Shown: piece by piece, positions 52,481 through 62,992 of the stretch
How positions within the stretch are numbered: position 1 is the stretch's first letter
Layout: every line of letters begins with the position of its first letter
From: Serripes groenlandicus
Taxonomy: Eukaryota > Mollusca > Bivalvia > Cardiida > Cardiidae
Assembly: GCA_031761405.1 (NCBI GenBank)
Contig: JASEVX010000099.1
Location: 310,001 to 374,000 of the forward strand
DNA length: 64,000 nt
Direction of reading: 5' to 3'
The notes under the pieces: model-generated
Databases searched by the model: none
Told to the model about the DNA's origin: nothing
Seen by the model: the letters and a program-made list of their open reading frames with translations, nothing else
Made by a program: the position numbers and the translations under genes

Positions 52481-52822
52481 CAGGGGCGTAGCTTTGCAAT
52501 AATCAATGTGTAGGCCGTAGGAGAAAATCAACATTATGGACTCTGCGTAAAGTATCGACCCGGATCAGCCTAAGCATGCCTTGCAGGCCTACCCGGATAG
52601 ACACTTTCCACCTCCTGTGGATTTTCTGTTTCAGGAATAACTACTCTATACTTATATCCCCCTAAGACGGAATGTGTCGGCCGGATCAGTCTGCGCGGAC
52701 AGCGCAGTCTGATCTGGTCGATACATTACGCAGATGTCTATCGCCGCAGCTGTATGTTTGGGCATTTTGAAAAAAAATGTATAGGCACGTGCCTACAGTG
52801 TCTAAAGGGAGCTACGCCCCTG
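52481..52822 (+). mobile_element. Composite transposon with CAGGGGCGTAGCT ends, copy 2 (intact ends)
   Basis: CAGGGGCGTAGCTTTGCAAT to GGGAGCTACGCCCCTG are inverted ends. GGAAG flanks both sides (52476-52480 and 52823-52827), a 5-bp candidate duplication. Inside is the MITE-A without its right end, as in copy 1, then ATGTCTATCGCCGCAGCTGT and a short inverted pair TAGGCACGTG/CCTA. CAGGGGCG ends recall hAT, but the 5-bp flank does not fit well. Confidence 0.85.
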
Positions 52823-52883
52823 GGAAGATGTATAAGTACAACTTAGGAACAGACTACATTGAACGTATACTGATTGAATATAG

Positions 52884-53006
52884 TTGGAAACTTTGTGACG
52901 GAAGGAGAAATTGCTCATAATCCAATCATTTCTTATTTTTTCCACAATATTATCTAAAATTGAATGCTGTAGATGAGTCAAAATACGTCTGTGCGAAAGG
53001 GTTTAG
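52884..53006 (-). mobile_element. MITE-B fragment
   Basis: GGAAACTTTGTGACGGAAGG, GAAATTGCTCATAATCCAAT and CGTCTGTGCGAAAGGGTTTA. The core no longer pairs. Confidence 0.7.
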
Positions 53007-53238
53007 GAACAAAGGTATCATCTTCATATTGTATTCTAAGGCCGCCAAATTCATTTTACCGTTCTCTATCTTAGCCTGTTTATGTTAATCCATGGTGTGT
53101 TTTGATAGGGGAATAATACGTTGAGATGAATGCAAAGATAAGACCACACATATAAACAGGCTGAATTTGCATAAGTTTCTTTCGAAACTGGTATATAGCA
53201 GTGTAAGAAGTAACATATAACCCTGCTGTACGCATTAT

Positions 53239-53472
53239 AAACCCTTTCCCACCTGCAGACGCACCTAGACGCATCTGCATCAGGCGATTTTTGAAAACAT
53301 TATGGCAAAACGAGAAATTGATCATCGTGTACAATTTTTCATTTTGAAACAACAATTTCAACTAAGAATCATTTTTGCGCTTGAATTTAAAGGTGTTTTT
53401 TTTCCTCACATGTTCATGACCGTGCTATTTTCAAAGTCATCATCTGCGGATATGTTCTTTGTTGGAAATCGT
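53239..53472 (+). mobile_element. MITE-B, diverged full-length
   Basis: AAACCCTTTCCCACCTGCAG, GAAAACATTATGGCAAAACG, GAAATTGATCATCGTGTACA and a worn right end near GTTGGAAATCG. Confidence 0.7.
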
Positions 53473-53562
53473 TCAGCAACATTTGATTATCAGCCTTAAA
53501 TCGATTTCAAACAATCGAATTCACGAACTATAGGCGAACATATTTATCGTAGAATATTTTAG

Positions 53563-53662
53563 CCGTCCCGCGAGAAAACCAACATTATGGCCTCTGCGTA
53601 ATGTATCAACCCAGATCATCCTGCGCAGTCCGCGCAGACTGATCCGAGCCGACACATTCCGT
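53563..53662 (-). mobile_element. MITE-A, left 100 bp only
   Basis: TAGCCGTCCCGCGAGAAAAC through GAGCCGACACATTCCGTC, then unrelated AAGATCAGCCTTCACAAAAG. Confidence 0.85.
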
Positions 53663-53948
53663 CACACCAAGATCAGCCTTCACAAAAGTACAGTTGTATC
53701 CTGATCCTCTGTGTACGCTGCTTATTTATTACAAAGGAAGGTAACTTGCCAAATTTTAATACATTTGCTATAATAAAAGTATTTTTTATTTATTGAAGCT
53801 TTTGCAATTAATAATCCATAATGTTTGAAACAGATATAATAAATTGGTTGACTTAAAAGAAACCTTAAAATCCTAAAAAGAAATTCATGTAGAAAATTAT
53901 ATCAGCCGCGTTTTTGGGGTCTTATTGAATCTCCCATTTGGCATCATA
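53663..53948. other. No gene or clear repeat seen
   Basis: AT-rich spacer. Confidence 0.3.
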
Positions 53949-54211
53949 TAACCCTTGCCCACATACAATAAATCTGCAGCAGACGGCTTTTTGAAAACAT
54001 AGTCACAAAAGAAGAAATTGCTCAAAACGAGCAATTTCTCCTTTTGCCACAATGTTTTCAACTTTTGAAAACATCAAGGCAAACCTATGGACAATCTCTG
54101 TATATGAAAGTAAAACTATTGAATAAAGTTGAAAACATTGTTATAGAGATTAACATAAAAGATTACAATGTTGTCTGCAGCAGACTTGTTGTATGTGAGA
54201 TAAAGGTTAAA
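53949..54211 (-). mobile_element. MITE-B, chimeric
   Basis: ACCCTTGCCCACATACAATA opens it, the perfect core GAAATTGCTCAAAACGAGCA follows early, then text of a second element (CTCTGTATATGAAAGTAAAA, GTTGAAAACATTG) and an end GCAGACTTGTTGTATGTGAG in inverted position. Both ends carry the same type of tip, so it looks like two copies recombined. Confidence 0.75.
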
Positions 54212-54389
54212 GAACTCTTCTTGGAGGTCAACGTAGTTGTGTCCCTGGTCACATTAGATATCGCCCATCCTCAAACTTTATTCCAGGATGAACTCTTCTA
54301 AACTATAATTATTATTCAATAACATTGACCTGATCCCCTAAACAAAGTAGGGTCTTGCTATAGGAGACGCGTCTTATAAGTTAGGGATC

Positions 54390-54617
54390 TTAATTCTTTC
54401 CCACGTACAACTAATCTGCAGCAGACGACTTTGAAAATATATCGGCAGAAATATGAAAACTCTCTATAAACGAACACATATCTATTGAATAGAGTTGAAA
54501 ACGTTGTGACAAAAGGAGAAATTGCTCATTATGAGCATTTCTCCTTTTGCCACACGGTTTTCAAAAGAAGTCTACTGCAGAGCCGTCATACAGCGTCTAT
54601 AGGTGGGAAAGGGTTAA
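54390..54617 (-). mobile_element. MITE-B, full length
   Basis: TTAATTCTTTCCCACGTACA to GGTGGGAAAGGGTTAA. Core GAAATTGCTCATTATGAGCA with one T lost after it. Confidence 0.9.
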
Positions 54618-54974
54618 TCCGCGTATAGTGAAGGCCCAGGCGAGCCTGTATATCGGCACAGTCTCAACAGAGCCTTCACTGTCCGCTTACACGAAACCTG
54701 GTCCTGGATGCATCTTTTGACAAAAGATAGAAGAACAGCACCGTTTGTTTAACGCCTGTTTACCATTATATGATCCACTATTTGGATAGTAAATGCCGGC
54801 GCGGCAATTTGGTATTGATATGACTGTATTGAAGAAGTTCATACACTTGTCTGTATGTTAGAAAGGGTTAATAGACAAAACGATAGGTTCGGCCTGAACA
54901 TTTAACAGATTGTAAACAAGGAAATGGAAATGGGTCGTTAAGTAAATCAGCCACGTCACGTGATTAGGGGTCTC
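54618..54974. other. No gene seen; MITE-B end scrap
   Basis: CTGTATGTTAGAAAGGGTTAA at about 54851-54871 is a MITE-B right end. Nothing else recognised. Confidence 0.4.
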
Positions 54975-54976
54975 AT

Positions 54977-55415
54977 TGCACTTCTGTAAAGGGAACACAG
55001 AACGGGATGCGGCAGTAACAACCGTGGGAATACAAACACTTCCGTAAAGGGAACACAGAAAGGGATGCGGCAGTAACAACCGTGGGAATACAAACACTGC
55101 CGTAAAGGGAACACAGAAAGGGATGCGGCAGTAACAACCGTGGGAATACAAACACTTCCGTAAAGGGAACACAGAAAGGGCTGCTGCCGCGTTGGGTTTT
55201 ACGCTGCTTTCAATATTATCTCAGTTATATCACGGCGACATTTCACATATTCATGATCCCTGGGTAAACGAACCAGTACTAGGCTAGAAAATGTGCCAAC
55301 CACTCGACCACGGCGGATTCCATATGCGGCAGTAACAACCATGGGAATACACTTCCGTAAAGGGAACACAGGAAGGGATGCGGCAGTAACAACCGTTGGA
55401 ATACAAACGCAGCCT
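54977..55415. repeat. Minisatellite, 58 bp x ~5, interrupted by a SINE-3
   Basis: Unit: CTTCCGTAAAGGGAACACAG, AAAGGGATGCGGCAGTAACA, ACCGTGGGAATACAAACA. About 3.5 units lie at 54977-55182 and about 1.6 units resume at 55322-55415. The resumed units lack a few bases, one reading AATACACTTCC. The frames through it on the minus strand are repeat artefacts. Confidence 0.9.
55190..55321 (-). mobile_element. SINE-3 fragment inside the 58-bp array
   Basis: In reverse: AATCCGCCGTGGTCGAGTGG (A box region), CCTAGTACTGGTTCGTTTAC, CAGGGATCATGAATATGTG and GAAAGCAGCGTAAAACCCAA. The B box part is deleted. Confidence 0.8.
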
Positions 55416-55459
55416 TTGGTCAGTGGTCACATCCGAATCTATACTACCTTCGAAGGGGG

Positions 55460-55490
55460 TATGTGTTTGGGGGGGGGGAGGGGGGGGGGG
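55460..55490. repeat. Poly-G run
   Basis: G runs of about 9 and 10 split by one A, just before a SINE-1. Confidence 0.9.
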
Positions 55491-55501
55491 ATTTCTGAAT
55501 T

Positions 55502-55640
55502 TAAACTTCACGGCAGTTCTTGGGTAAGTTACCAGAACTACTGTAACATTCATACTGACACCAGCGTTTCAGTCGTTATGCTTACCCAACAATCCTGAGC
55601 GTCAATGAGGGCAGCCATCACTACCAATTTTAAAATCTTG
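55502..55640 (-). mobile_element. SINE-1 body fragment
   Basis: In reverse: GGTAGTGATGGCTGCCCTCA, CAGGATTGTTGGGTAAGCAT, GGTGTCAGTATGAATG and GTAACTTACCCAAGAACTGC. No head or tail. Confidence 0.75.
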
Positions 55641-56068
55641 AAAAGTGAACTGCGATTGGGAATACGTTGCTGCTGCCCCTAACGTGGAACTACAAGTTTA
55701 GTCTTTGGTCAGATGCTATATCTGGGTCTATACTATATGCACGCAGGAAATGAAGACTCTGGTTAAACTGTTCGTACGCACAGTCTATCCTTACTCTACT
55801 CTGTACGAAGACTCGTTAAGAACCCACATTTCCAGACGCGGTTCCAACAGAATGTGACCCGGATCTCTGTGATTGGAAAATATATTCACAGTGCGGGGGA
55901 TGTTAAAAATGATTGGAAATTCAAAGCACGCCTTATGGTCAGAATACTTTAGTGTTAAGGTAGGCTGACTTTGGCATACTACGGATGCACTGACGGACAG
56001 CAGAAGGGAGAGATTTTTTAATTTCAATACACTATCTCGGTCATAGCATCTAATTGAATGATTGAGGT
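55641..56068. other. No gene or clear repeat seen
   Basis: Unique-looking. The 78-codon minus frame at 55791-56027 has no motif. Confidence 0.35.
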
Positions 56069-56293
56069 TTAACCCTCTCTCACATACAACACATCTGCAG
56101 CAGACGACTTTGAAAACATCTACTCAAGACATGGACAATTTCTAGAAATGGAGGTATAATTACTGAAAAAAGTTGGAAACATTGTGTCAAAAGGAGAAAT
56201 TGCTCGATTTGAGCGATTTCTCCTTTTGTCACAATGTTTTCAAAAGTCGTCTGCTGAAAATGCGTCAAAATGCGTCTATATGTGAGAATAGGT
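56069..56293 (-). mobile_element. MITE-B, near full length
   Basis: TTAACCCTCTCTCACATACA to ATATGTGAGAATAGG. Core GAAATTGCTCGATTTGAGCG has one mismatched pair. The right tip runs into the SINE-2 that follows. Confidence 0.85.
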
Positions 56294-56560
56294 TTCACGC
56301 CGTTTTCAACAATTTTAAGTCATATAACGGCGGCAAGTTCACCTATTCATGTTCTGGTTTTCGTTAACCAGTACACCACACAACATACTTTCCAAGCAAC
56401 TAGCTGGTTTTCCACATAGATTGTTTGCCCATTGTTGGCTCGAATAATGCTTGTTACAGTGACTGTTGTCGATGTCGAAAGGAATGTTGACCGAGCTGGG
56501 TTTCGAACTCACAATCCCTGCCTTTGTTTTACACAACACCAAGTAGACGATCTGACAGGA
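56294..56560 (-). mobile_element. SINE-2, near full length
   Basis: In reverse: GGGATTGTGAGTTCGAAACC (B box), CAGCTCGGTCAACATTCC, CCAACAATGGGCAAACAATC, AAAACCAGCTAGTTGC and GCCGTTATATGACTTAAAAT. Ends GAAAACGGCGTGAAACC without a CAATC tail. Confidence 0.8.
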
Positions 56561-56733
56561 CGGTGAAATAGTAGATAAAGATCACAAAACACGTAAAAGT
56601 GTATAGCAGGCCTTATTAGAGGAGCACAGTTGACGCAAGTGTTGTCTGAAAGCATCTCCTATTTTGAAGTTAAAGAATGGAGTGGGTGTAAAATAAAACG
56701 CACTAAATGACCAACAACATAGTTTTCCACCTT
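56561..56733. other. Spacer, nothing recognised
   Basis: Short AT-rich gap. Confidence 0.3.
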
Positions 56734-56963
56734 TTTACCCTTTCCCTCATATAGACGCTTTCTGACGCCTCTGCAGCAGACGGCTTTTTGAAAACATAGT
56801 GACAAAAGAAGAAATTGCTCAAAACGAGCAATTTCTCCTTTTGCCACAATGTTTTCCAGTTTTAGTCATAGGTTATTCATTCAATTAAAGAGATTTTCCA
56901 TTTTTTGACAAAATAAATACAAAGTCGTCTGCTGCAGAATTGTCGTATGAGGGAAAGGGTTAA
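56734..56963 (+). mobile_element. MITE-B, full length, reference copy
   Basis: TTTACCCTTTCCCTCATATA to TGAGGGAAAGGGTTAA. Layout in order: tip, GACGCTTTCTGACGCCTCTG, GCAGACGGCTTTTTGAAAAC, stem ACAAAAGAAGAAATTGCTC, loop AAAAC, returning stem, TTTTAGTCATAGGTTATTCA, GTCGTCTGCTGCAGAATTGT, tip. Confidence 0.92.
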
Positions 56964-57131
56964 ACGATTTCAGGACTTGATCCCAGATAGGAAAAACTGC
57001 ATTTTGTAGGAACATGTTGTTGCGTTTGTTTGGAATCGGGCCGTCAACCAATGGCTAATACAGATGAGATAAGGTCTGTCGGGACAGTCTATCATAGGTT
57101 CCTCCGTTAGTCTTACAAATGGTCCATCCAA

Positions 57132-57345
57132 TTAACTCTTTCAGCGAGCGCCAAAGGCAATATTTGCAAACAATACAGATTTAGGTAAGACAGCTCGTAA
57201 CGAGCTGTCTCACCTGAAATCAGCATTGTTTGCCTGTTAGTTATAACAATATTCCAGAACTCTTATTACAAGAGAAACGGAGACGCCCGGTTTTGAACAT
57301 GGAAACAGTTGTTTACTTTAAACAATTCGGCGCTGAAAGAGTTAA
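57132..57345 (-). mobile_element. MITE-C, full length, reverse
   Basis: TTAACTCTTTCAGCGAGCGC to AATTCGGCGCTGAAAGAGTTAA-type end. Core GGTAAGACAGCTCGTAACGA then GCTGTCTCACC. The left tip has a four-base duplication (GCGAGCGC). Confidence 0.92.
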
Positions 57346-57626
57346 CAATCTTAGCGTTATCATTTTATAAATTCTACTAAAAAGAAGACAACTCTCAAAA
57401 CCTGAAATAAACCCTCATTTTAAGACATAGGCCATTTCAAAGCTGAACTATTAAAACGAACTTGTCTAGCGTTACATCTGCAGGATTCCATAGCCAGTTC
57501 CATGAATGTCAGGGGAAAACACGTGGATGGGGAGGTAAGCAGCTAACAATATAGAGCCATGTCAGACTACGCGATGGCGCCGGTTGGCCTGGATCTATAC
57601 TGGTGGCACTGGATTAAAAACATTAT
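57346..57626. other. Spacer, nothing recognised
   Basis: Unique-looking, no motif-bearing frame. Confidence 0.3.
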
Positions 57627-57889
57627 TGAGCCGTCCCGCGAGGAAACCAACATTATTGCATTTGCGTAATGTATCGACCCAGATCAGCCTGCGCAGTCCG
57701 CGCAGACTGATCCGGGCCGACACATTTCGTCTAACGCGGATAGGGGTATAGAGTAATGATTCATGAAACAGAAAATCCACATGAGGCGAATCGTGCCTGT
57801 CCGGGTTAGCCTGCACGGCATGCTTAGGCTGATCAGTGTCGATACTTTACGCAGAGTCCACAATGTTGGTTTTCTCGCGGAACGGCTCA
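57627..57889 (-). mobile_element. MITE-A, full length
   Basis: TGAGCCGTCCCGCGAGGAAA to TTTTCTCGCGGAACGGCTCA, interior in reverse. Confidence 0.92.
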
Positions 57890-58199
57890 TATGTTACAGC
57901 GGTCAAAGGATGATTGGAAAAAAAACTAAAGAAAGAGAGGTTGAATTGAATGTTTATACTATAATAATACGCTCACTGAGGGTACTAATTTCAGTCTTTC
58001 GTCAACGTGTGATAGTAAGAAGGCCGTCAACTAACATTCTGTGAAATGAGGTGATGACTATAAGGAAATTGGTTCACGTATTCGGCACCCTTTATTCCGA
58101 AACAAACGATTACTGATGGTTCGATGACTTTTGAAAACATTGTGAAAAGAGAGAATTAGTTGAAAACAAGTACTTTCAGACAATTTGTTCATATCTATA

Positions 58200-58425
58200 T
58201 CAAAATACGGAATCCGCCGTGCCTGAGGGGTTAGCTTCGGGAAGTTGGTACCGGGTGTCCCGGTTCGATACCCAAACGCGACAGGCATTATTGAGTGCAT
58301 TTTGGCAAGACACATTTCCTAGCCTAGTATTGGTTTGATTACCCAGGGATCAGGAATAAGTGAACTGTCGCCGTGATATAACTGAAATAATGTTGAAAAT
58401 AATGTAAACCCCCAATAAAAACACG
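58200..58425 (+). mobile_element. SINE-3, full length, reference copy
   Basis: Head ATCCGCCGTGCCTGAGGGGT (A box region), CCGGGTGTCCCGGTTCGATA (B box), body TTTCCTAGCCTAGTATTGGT, TTACCCAGGGATCAGGAATA, AGTGAACTGTCGCCGTGATA and end AACCCCCAATAAAAAC. Confidence 0.85.
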
Positions 58426-58604
58426 TTATATCAAAATAAGTCTCCGATTGTTACGATATTTCATTTTTCACAAATATTATTTAAGCAGACGGCTCTAAAG
58501 ATACAACATAAGATATATATATTTCGGTACCAAGCCTTAATGCTTTCTGATTTACTTACTATCAAGTTTGTTCTGGGTCGTCATAGCAAGCACTTTAAAA
58601 AAAA

Positions 58605-58772
58605 TGGTAGTAATAGCTGCCTTCCTTGGCGCTCTGGGTTGCGGGGTTAGTATTACGACCGACTGGTTGGTGTCAGGATAAATGGACCAGAAGTACTGGT
58701 AATTTACCAACGAAACGCCGTGATATACCTAAACAATCGTTGTAAGCGTCGTAAAACACCAAACAATCAATT
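58605..58772 (+). mobile_element. SINE-1 body whose tail became a minisatellite
   Basis: ATGGTAGTAATAGCTGCCTT, GGCGCTCTGGGTTGCGGGGT, TTGGTGTCAGGATAAATGGA, ACTGGTAATTTACCAACGAA and tail AAACACCAAACAATCAATTA, which continues without a break into the 27-bp array. Confidence 0.85.
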
Positions 58773-59150
58773 AACGGTCCCCGATCCAAACAATCAATTA
58801 ATGGTTCCCGATCCAAACAATCAAGTAATGGTCCCCGATCCAAACAATCAATTAATGGTCTCCGATCCAAACAATCAATTAATGGTCCCCGATCCAAACA
58901 ATCAATTAATGGTTCCCGATCCAAACAATTAAGTAATGGTCCCCGATCCAAACAATCAATTAATGGTCCCCGATCCAAACAATCAATCAATGGTCCCCGA
59001 TCCAAACAATCAATTAATGGTCCCCGATCCAAACAATCAATCAATGGTCCCCGATCCAAACAATCAATCAATGGTCCCCGATCCAAACAATCAATTAATG
59101 GTCCCCGATCCAAACAATCAATCAATGGTCCCCAATCCAAACAATCAATT
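58758..59150. repeat. Minisatellite, 27 bp x ~14
   Basis: Unit: CCAAACAATCAATTAATGGT then CCCCGAT. The first half of the unit is the SINE-1 3' tail. Because 27 is a multiple of 3, long frames exist on both strands (DPNNQ-type and LIDCLDRGP-type repeats). They are by-products. Confidence 0.95.
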
Positions 59151-59209
59151 AGTAATCCGACCGTACCATGAGCCTATGATATAGCGGTACTGGCTTCATT
59201 GCAGGTTGC

Positions 59210-59370
59210 CCCAGTAGCTTAGTCGGTTACAACACGGGCTGTCGTTCCTCGGGTTGTGAGTTTCGACCGAAGCTCGGTCAACATTCGTTCCGATATTTGA
59301 TTAGCGTCTTTCATCTTCCACCAACGGGCCAACAGTATACTGGGAAAGCCGTCAGTTACTTGTGCACGAA
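59210..59370 (+). mobile_element. SINE-2, 3' part lost
   Basis: CCAGTAGCTTAGTCGGTTAC, GTTGTGAGTTTCGACCGAAG, CACCAACGGGCCAACAGTAT and GCCGTCAGTTACTTG. Confidence 0.75.
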
Positions 59371-59498
59371 TCTTTAGGCTAATCCTTGTCTACGTTGTTC
59401 GCAAATGTATTTTAAAGTCGTTTATTTTGGCTTCTGTGAAAGAGCTTTTCAATGATCGTGAAGCAGGATAATGGTTCAAGAGATACGCACATGTTGCG

Positions 59499-59700
59499 TT
59501 AACTCTTTCCATCCTGTAGACGCATTTTGACGCAATATCAGCAGACGACTTTTGAAAACATTCTTGCTAAAGGAGAAATTGCTCATGGTGAGCAATTTCT
59601 CCTTTGGCCACAATGTTTTCAACTTTATTTAACAGTATTTAATGAAGGCTTTTCAGGTTTTTGACGCGTTATTTTCAAAGTAATTATGTTTTAATTACAA
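59499..59700 (+). mobile_element. MITE-B, right end worn
   Basis: TTAACTCTTTCCATCCTGTA, GACGCATTTTGACGC, core GAAATTGCTCATGGTGAGCA with TTTCTCCTTTGGCCAC, then fading after TTTTTGACGCGTTATTTTCA. Confidence 0.8.
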
Positions 59701-60366
59701 TCCTTGTTGGACATTAAGCAGAATTTGTTTATATATATTAGTTTATATTTCGATGTCTTACGACCCGAACTATTCTGCCAAGCAAAGCATTTATATCACC
59801 ATGACTGTTTACATTTAATGATTGTCGTCATACAGGCTTTATATTCGTAAAAATTAATGATTTGTACAATCTACGCAAATCGTTATCATGATGTTATATG
59901 ATAGTATTTACATCTCCAATACATATTGTATATCACCCTGTTCAATGTGTAGACCGGTTGATCAGTTTACGTATTCAACAGGTCAGAAACCACACCCCCT
60001 CTTTTATGGTATAGTAAGGTTTTACTACGATTTATTTACCCAGCACTTTTCACCTCTTCTCGAACATTTTTGTTGATACGAAAAGTCTACATCTTCTAGC
60101 AGTTTTGTTTGAATACAAATTGTTGATAATTTGAGTGATGAACACCTTCATAACGAACACTCTTATTTGGTAAAACTGAAATAAACAAAGATCATATTTT
60201 GGCTCATTGAGACGGTGACGTACGTCTATAGTTTAACCTTTTCAAAATGCAGACGCATTTACACTTGACAGCTTTATCAATCATTGTGCCAATAAGTGAA
60301 ATTGATCTCCCTGATGTCCTTAATCTCTATACGCGGCATATACACGTGTGTGAGTATATATATATA
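59701..60366. other. No gene seen; MITE-B scrap near 60235
   Basis: TTAACCTTTTCAAAATGCAG and ATTGTGCCAATAAGTGAAAT near 60232-60305 are a worn MITE-B left half. The rest is AT-rich with a TATATATATATA run at 60356. Confidence 0.4.
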
Positions 60367-60562
60367 TGAGCCGTTCCACGAGAAAACCAACACTGTGGAC
60401 TAAGTATCGTAAAGTATCGACCCGGATTAGCCTAAGCGTTACTCGCAGGCTTACGCGGACAGACACTTTCCGCCTCCTGTGGATTTTCTGTTTCAGGAAT
60501 CATTATTCTAAACCTCAACCCATTGAGACGGAATGTATCGGCCCGGATTAGCCTGCGCGGAC
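60367..60562 (+). mobile_element. MITE-A, right end lost
   Basis: TGAGCCGTTCCACGAGAAAA through GGAATGTATCGGCCCGG and TAGCCTGCGCGGAC, then stops. Confidence 0.85.
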
Positions 60563-61447
60563 GAAACAAAAAAAACTTCTAGAGGAAATAATTAAATATG
60601 ATAATACGTACTCGATAAAGGAACGAACACAATTAATTTTATATGTGATAATTTCCGTTTATTAATACTCGTCGTCTATTTCTAAAACGAGTTCAAATAA
60701 TAACTCATAAGGGTTTTTTGACTTTCCGGAAGTTACAAATCCAAATTCATGTAATATGACGTCATTCTATTAGCGTAACGCAAATGATGAATAAATAACC
60801 AAAAGGAAAACAACAGAAAGTATAGGAAACGTTAGTTTGACTTGTCACAAATAAAGTTCCGTAAATTATGGAATCATTTTATTTGAAGTACTTTATGAAA
60901 TGTCATGGCTATATTTAAAAGTTAAATATCCTGGTGATGACTTTTATTGTCTTTGCTTAGGTCGGTAGGACTCGTAACTGACGTAAATAACTGATCGTGC
61001 TGCAAGCAAGGAGCTAACTGCAGTTCGCAGCGAATTATTTATCGATCACAAAAGTTAATAAATGTTTACCCGAAATAGGTAGCACCTATACTCATATTAA
61101 TGACCAGTTGTGCACAACGACATTTTACACCCTTTCTCGATTCGGGCAATAATTTCCGTTTGTCTTGTTTGGGTTTCCCCGACTTAACATTACGGTCGTT
61201 ATTTTTTATAGCATATGGACCATATACAGACTATTTATAGTAGTTTAAAGAGGTATTGGGTATTGTTTTTGCCTGTGCTAAAATGACGTCAAGGCGGAGA
61301 GTCATTAAGACGTTTATATATATATGAGCTGCTTCTAGCATTTTGCGTCTCAATACATCTGCGTAGAGTGAAGACTCAGTCTCACCAGAATCGTCAGCGT
61401 CCGAATATATATACTGTATATTCTGACAACAAACTGACTCCCCGACG
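60563..61447. other. No gene or clear repeat seen
   Basis: About 0.9 kb AT-rich. A TATATATATATGAG at 61316 looks like a MITE-A landing-site motif but no element follows. Confidence 0.4.
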
Positions 61448-61725
61448 TTGAGCCTCGATAGCTCAGTCGGTAGTGACGCGGGTTGTCAACCCAGGGGTTG
61501 TGAGTTCAAACCCCAGCTCGGCCAACATACTTTCCGACGTTTGACAAAAGTCTCTGTGACAAGCGTGATTCTTCTTCCACCAATGGGCTAACAGTCTTAG
61601 TGGAGGAGCAGTCAGTTATTTGGAGTGGTGTATGGAGTACTGGTGTGAGAAAGCCAGGAAACACATGAGTAGGTGAACTGACTGAAACATTGTTGAAAAC
61701 GGCGTTAAATCCTAATCACTCAAGG
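61448..61725 (+). mobile_element. SINE-2, full length, reference copy
   Basis: Head GATAGCTCAGTCGGTAGTGA (A box) and TTGTGAGTTCAAACCCCAGC (B box), about as in a tRNA. Body TCCGACGTTTGACAAAAGTC, ACCAATGGGCTAACAGTCTT, GTGTGAGAAAGCCAGGAAAC, ACATGAGTAGGTGAACTGAC and GAAAACGGCGTTAAATCCTA, tail ATCACTCAA. Confidence 0.92.
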
Positions 61726-61904
61726 CGAAGAATAATTAAGGCCTAAGTCGCTCGACGCAGCTTAAATGTCTTTTATTGCAGGGGTATTAAAATTGGGCTA
61801 TTTTAAACTACTTCCATCAAGAATGTTGAATGTTGTCACAGCCTGTATAGGTCCCCATTCACTTATATGTTCATAAAGAATGAAATGAAGACTTATGAAA
61901 TTTT

Positions 61905-62072
61905 TTAACCCTTTCCCCCTTACAGTACATCTCCAATAGATGACTTTGGAATTGTCTAGACAAACTTATTAAACATTTCCATAAAATAGTCTTAAATAGA
62001 TAAGAAAACCTTGTGAGAAAATTCGTTTGCTGCAGATGCGTCAAATTGCGTCTGCAAGTCAGAAAGGGTTAA
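61905..62072 (-). mobile_element. MITE-B, core deleted
   Basis: TTAACCCTTTCCCCCTTACA to GTCAGAAAGGGTTAA. The hairpin is lost between AAACCTTGTG and TTCGTTTGCTGC. Confidence 0.85.
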
Positions 62073-62297
62073 AGACATATTGGAAGTATGTCGTCCAATT
62101 CTTATCCTACATATAACATATTTCAATTTCACAGTTACAGAATATTAATGAACTTATTAACGTTAAAAATGCGAGTTTCGACGACATGAGAGACAAGCAA
62201 ACAGTATATGTTTTATTTGTGTCCCCCATTTATAATAAAATGTAAACATTGAAGGCAAACAAGATATCACACTTTCCCGCCCATTTCGCGGTCAGTG

Positions 62298-62534
62298 TTA
62301 AACCCTCTTCCCTTTCCCACATACAGCAAATCTGCAGTAGACGACTTTCAAAACCAAGTGACAAAAAACTGAAAATTCTCCAAAACAGATAGCTTAATTG
62401 TTAAATAAAGTTGAAAACATTTTGGCCAAAGTAGAAATTGCTCATTATGAGCAATTTCACCTTTAGCCACAATATTTCCAAAAGTAGTCTGCCGCTATTG
62501 CGTCAAAACGCGTCTGCAGGTGGAAAAGGGTTAA
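62298..62534 (-). mobile_element. MITE-B, GGCCAAAG subfamily
   Basis: TTAAACCCTCTTCCCTTTCC to GTGGAAAAGGGTTAA. Shares AGCTTAATTGTTAAATAAAG with 1821. The left tip is duplicated (CCCTCTTCCCTTTCCC). Confidence 0.88.
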
Positions 62535-62655
62535 TTAACTAAACCAAACAGCAGCGTGTGTACATTTCGGACCAATGCGTCTTTATTGAATATGACAAAA
62601 TACGAGTGAACTATATGACGTCTCAAGACGCTATGTACATGTAGCTCTTCATACT

Positions 62656-62865
62656 TTCACATATGAGGACCCATTTTGATCCTACTATTGCAGACGAAAT
62701 TTTGAAACAATGTGACAAAAGGAGAAATTGCTCATGATAAGCAATTTCTCATGTTGCCACATTGCTTTCGACTCTATTCAATAATAAAACTTTCATTCAA
62801 AGAGAGTTTCAATTTTGTCCAATATGTTTTCGAATTCGCCTTCTACAGATTTATTGTATGTAAGA
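62656..62865 (+). mobile_element. MITE-B, tips lost
   Basis: GAAACAATGTGACAAAAGGA, core GAAATTGCTCATGATAAGCA, TTTCTCATGTTGCCACATTG and ATATGTTTTCGAATTCGCC. Confidence 0.8.
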
Positions 62866-62992
62866 ATGCGCTTTGGTCACTGTTACCATTAATTAGGGAG
62901 GCATTCCGTTCGGACGACATAAAAAATTAGCCACCCTCCTAACAAAAAAAAACCGCATGATGTGGCTATATTGAAATATATTTTTAAAAAAA

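Noticed and set aside
54858..55172. 104-codon minus frame with repeated CYCRIPFCVPF
   Set aside because: It is the 58-bp minisatellite read in one phase and is cut where the SINE-3 inserts.
58673..59184. 155-codon LIDCLDRGP repeat frame (minus) and DPNNQ repeat frames (plus)
   Set aside because: By-products of a 27-bp array whose period is a multiple of three; both strands are open.
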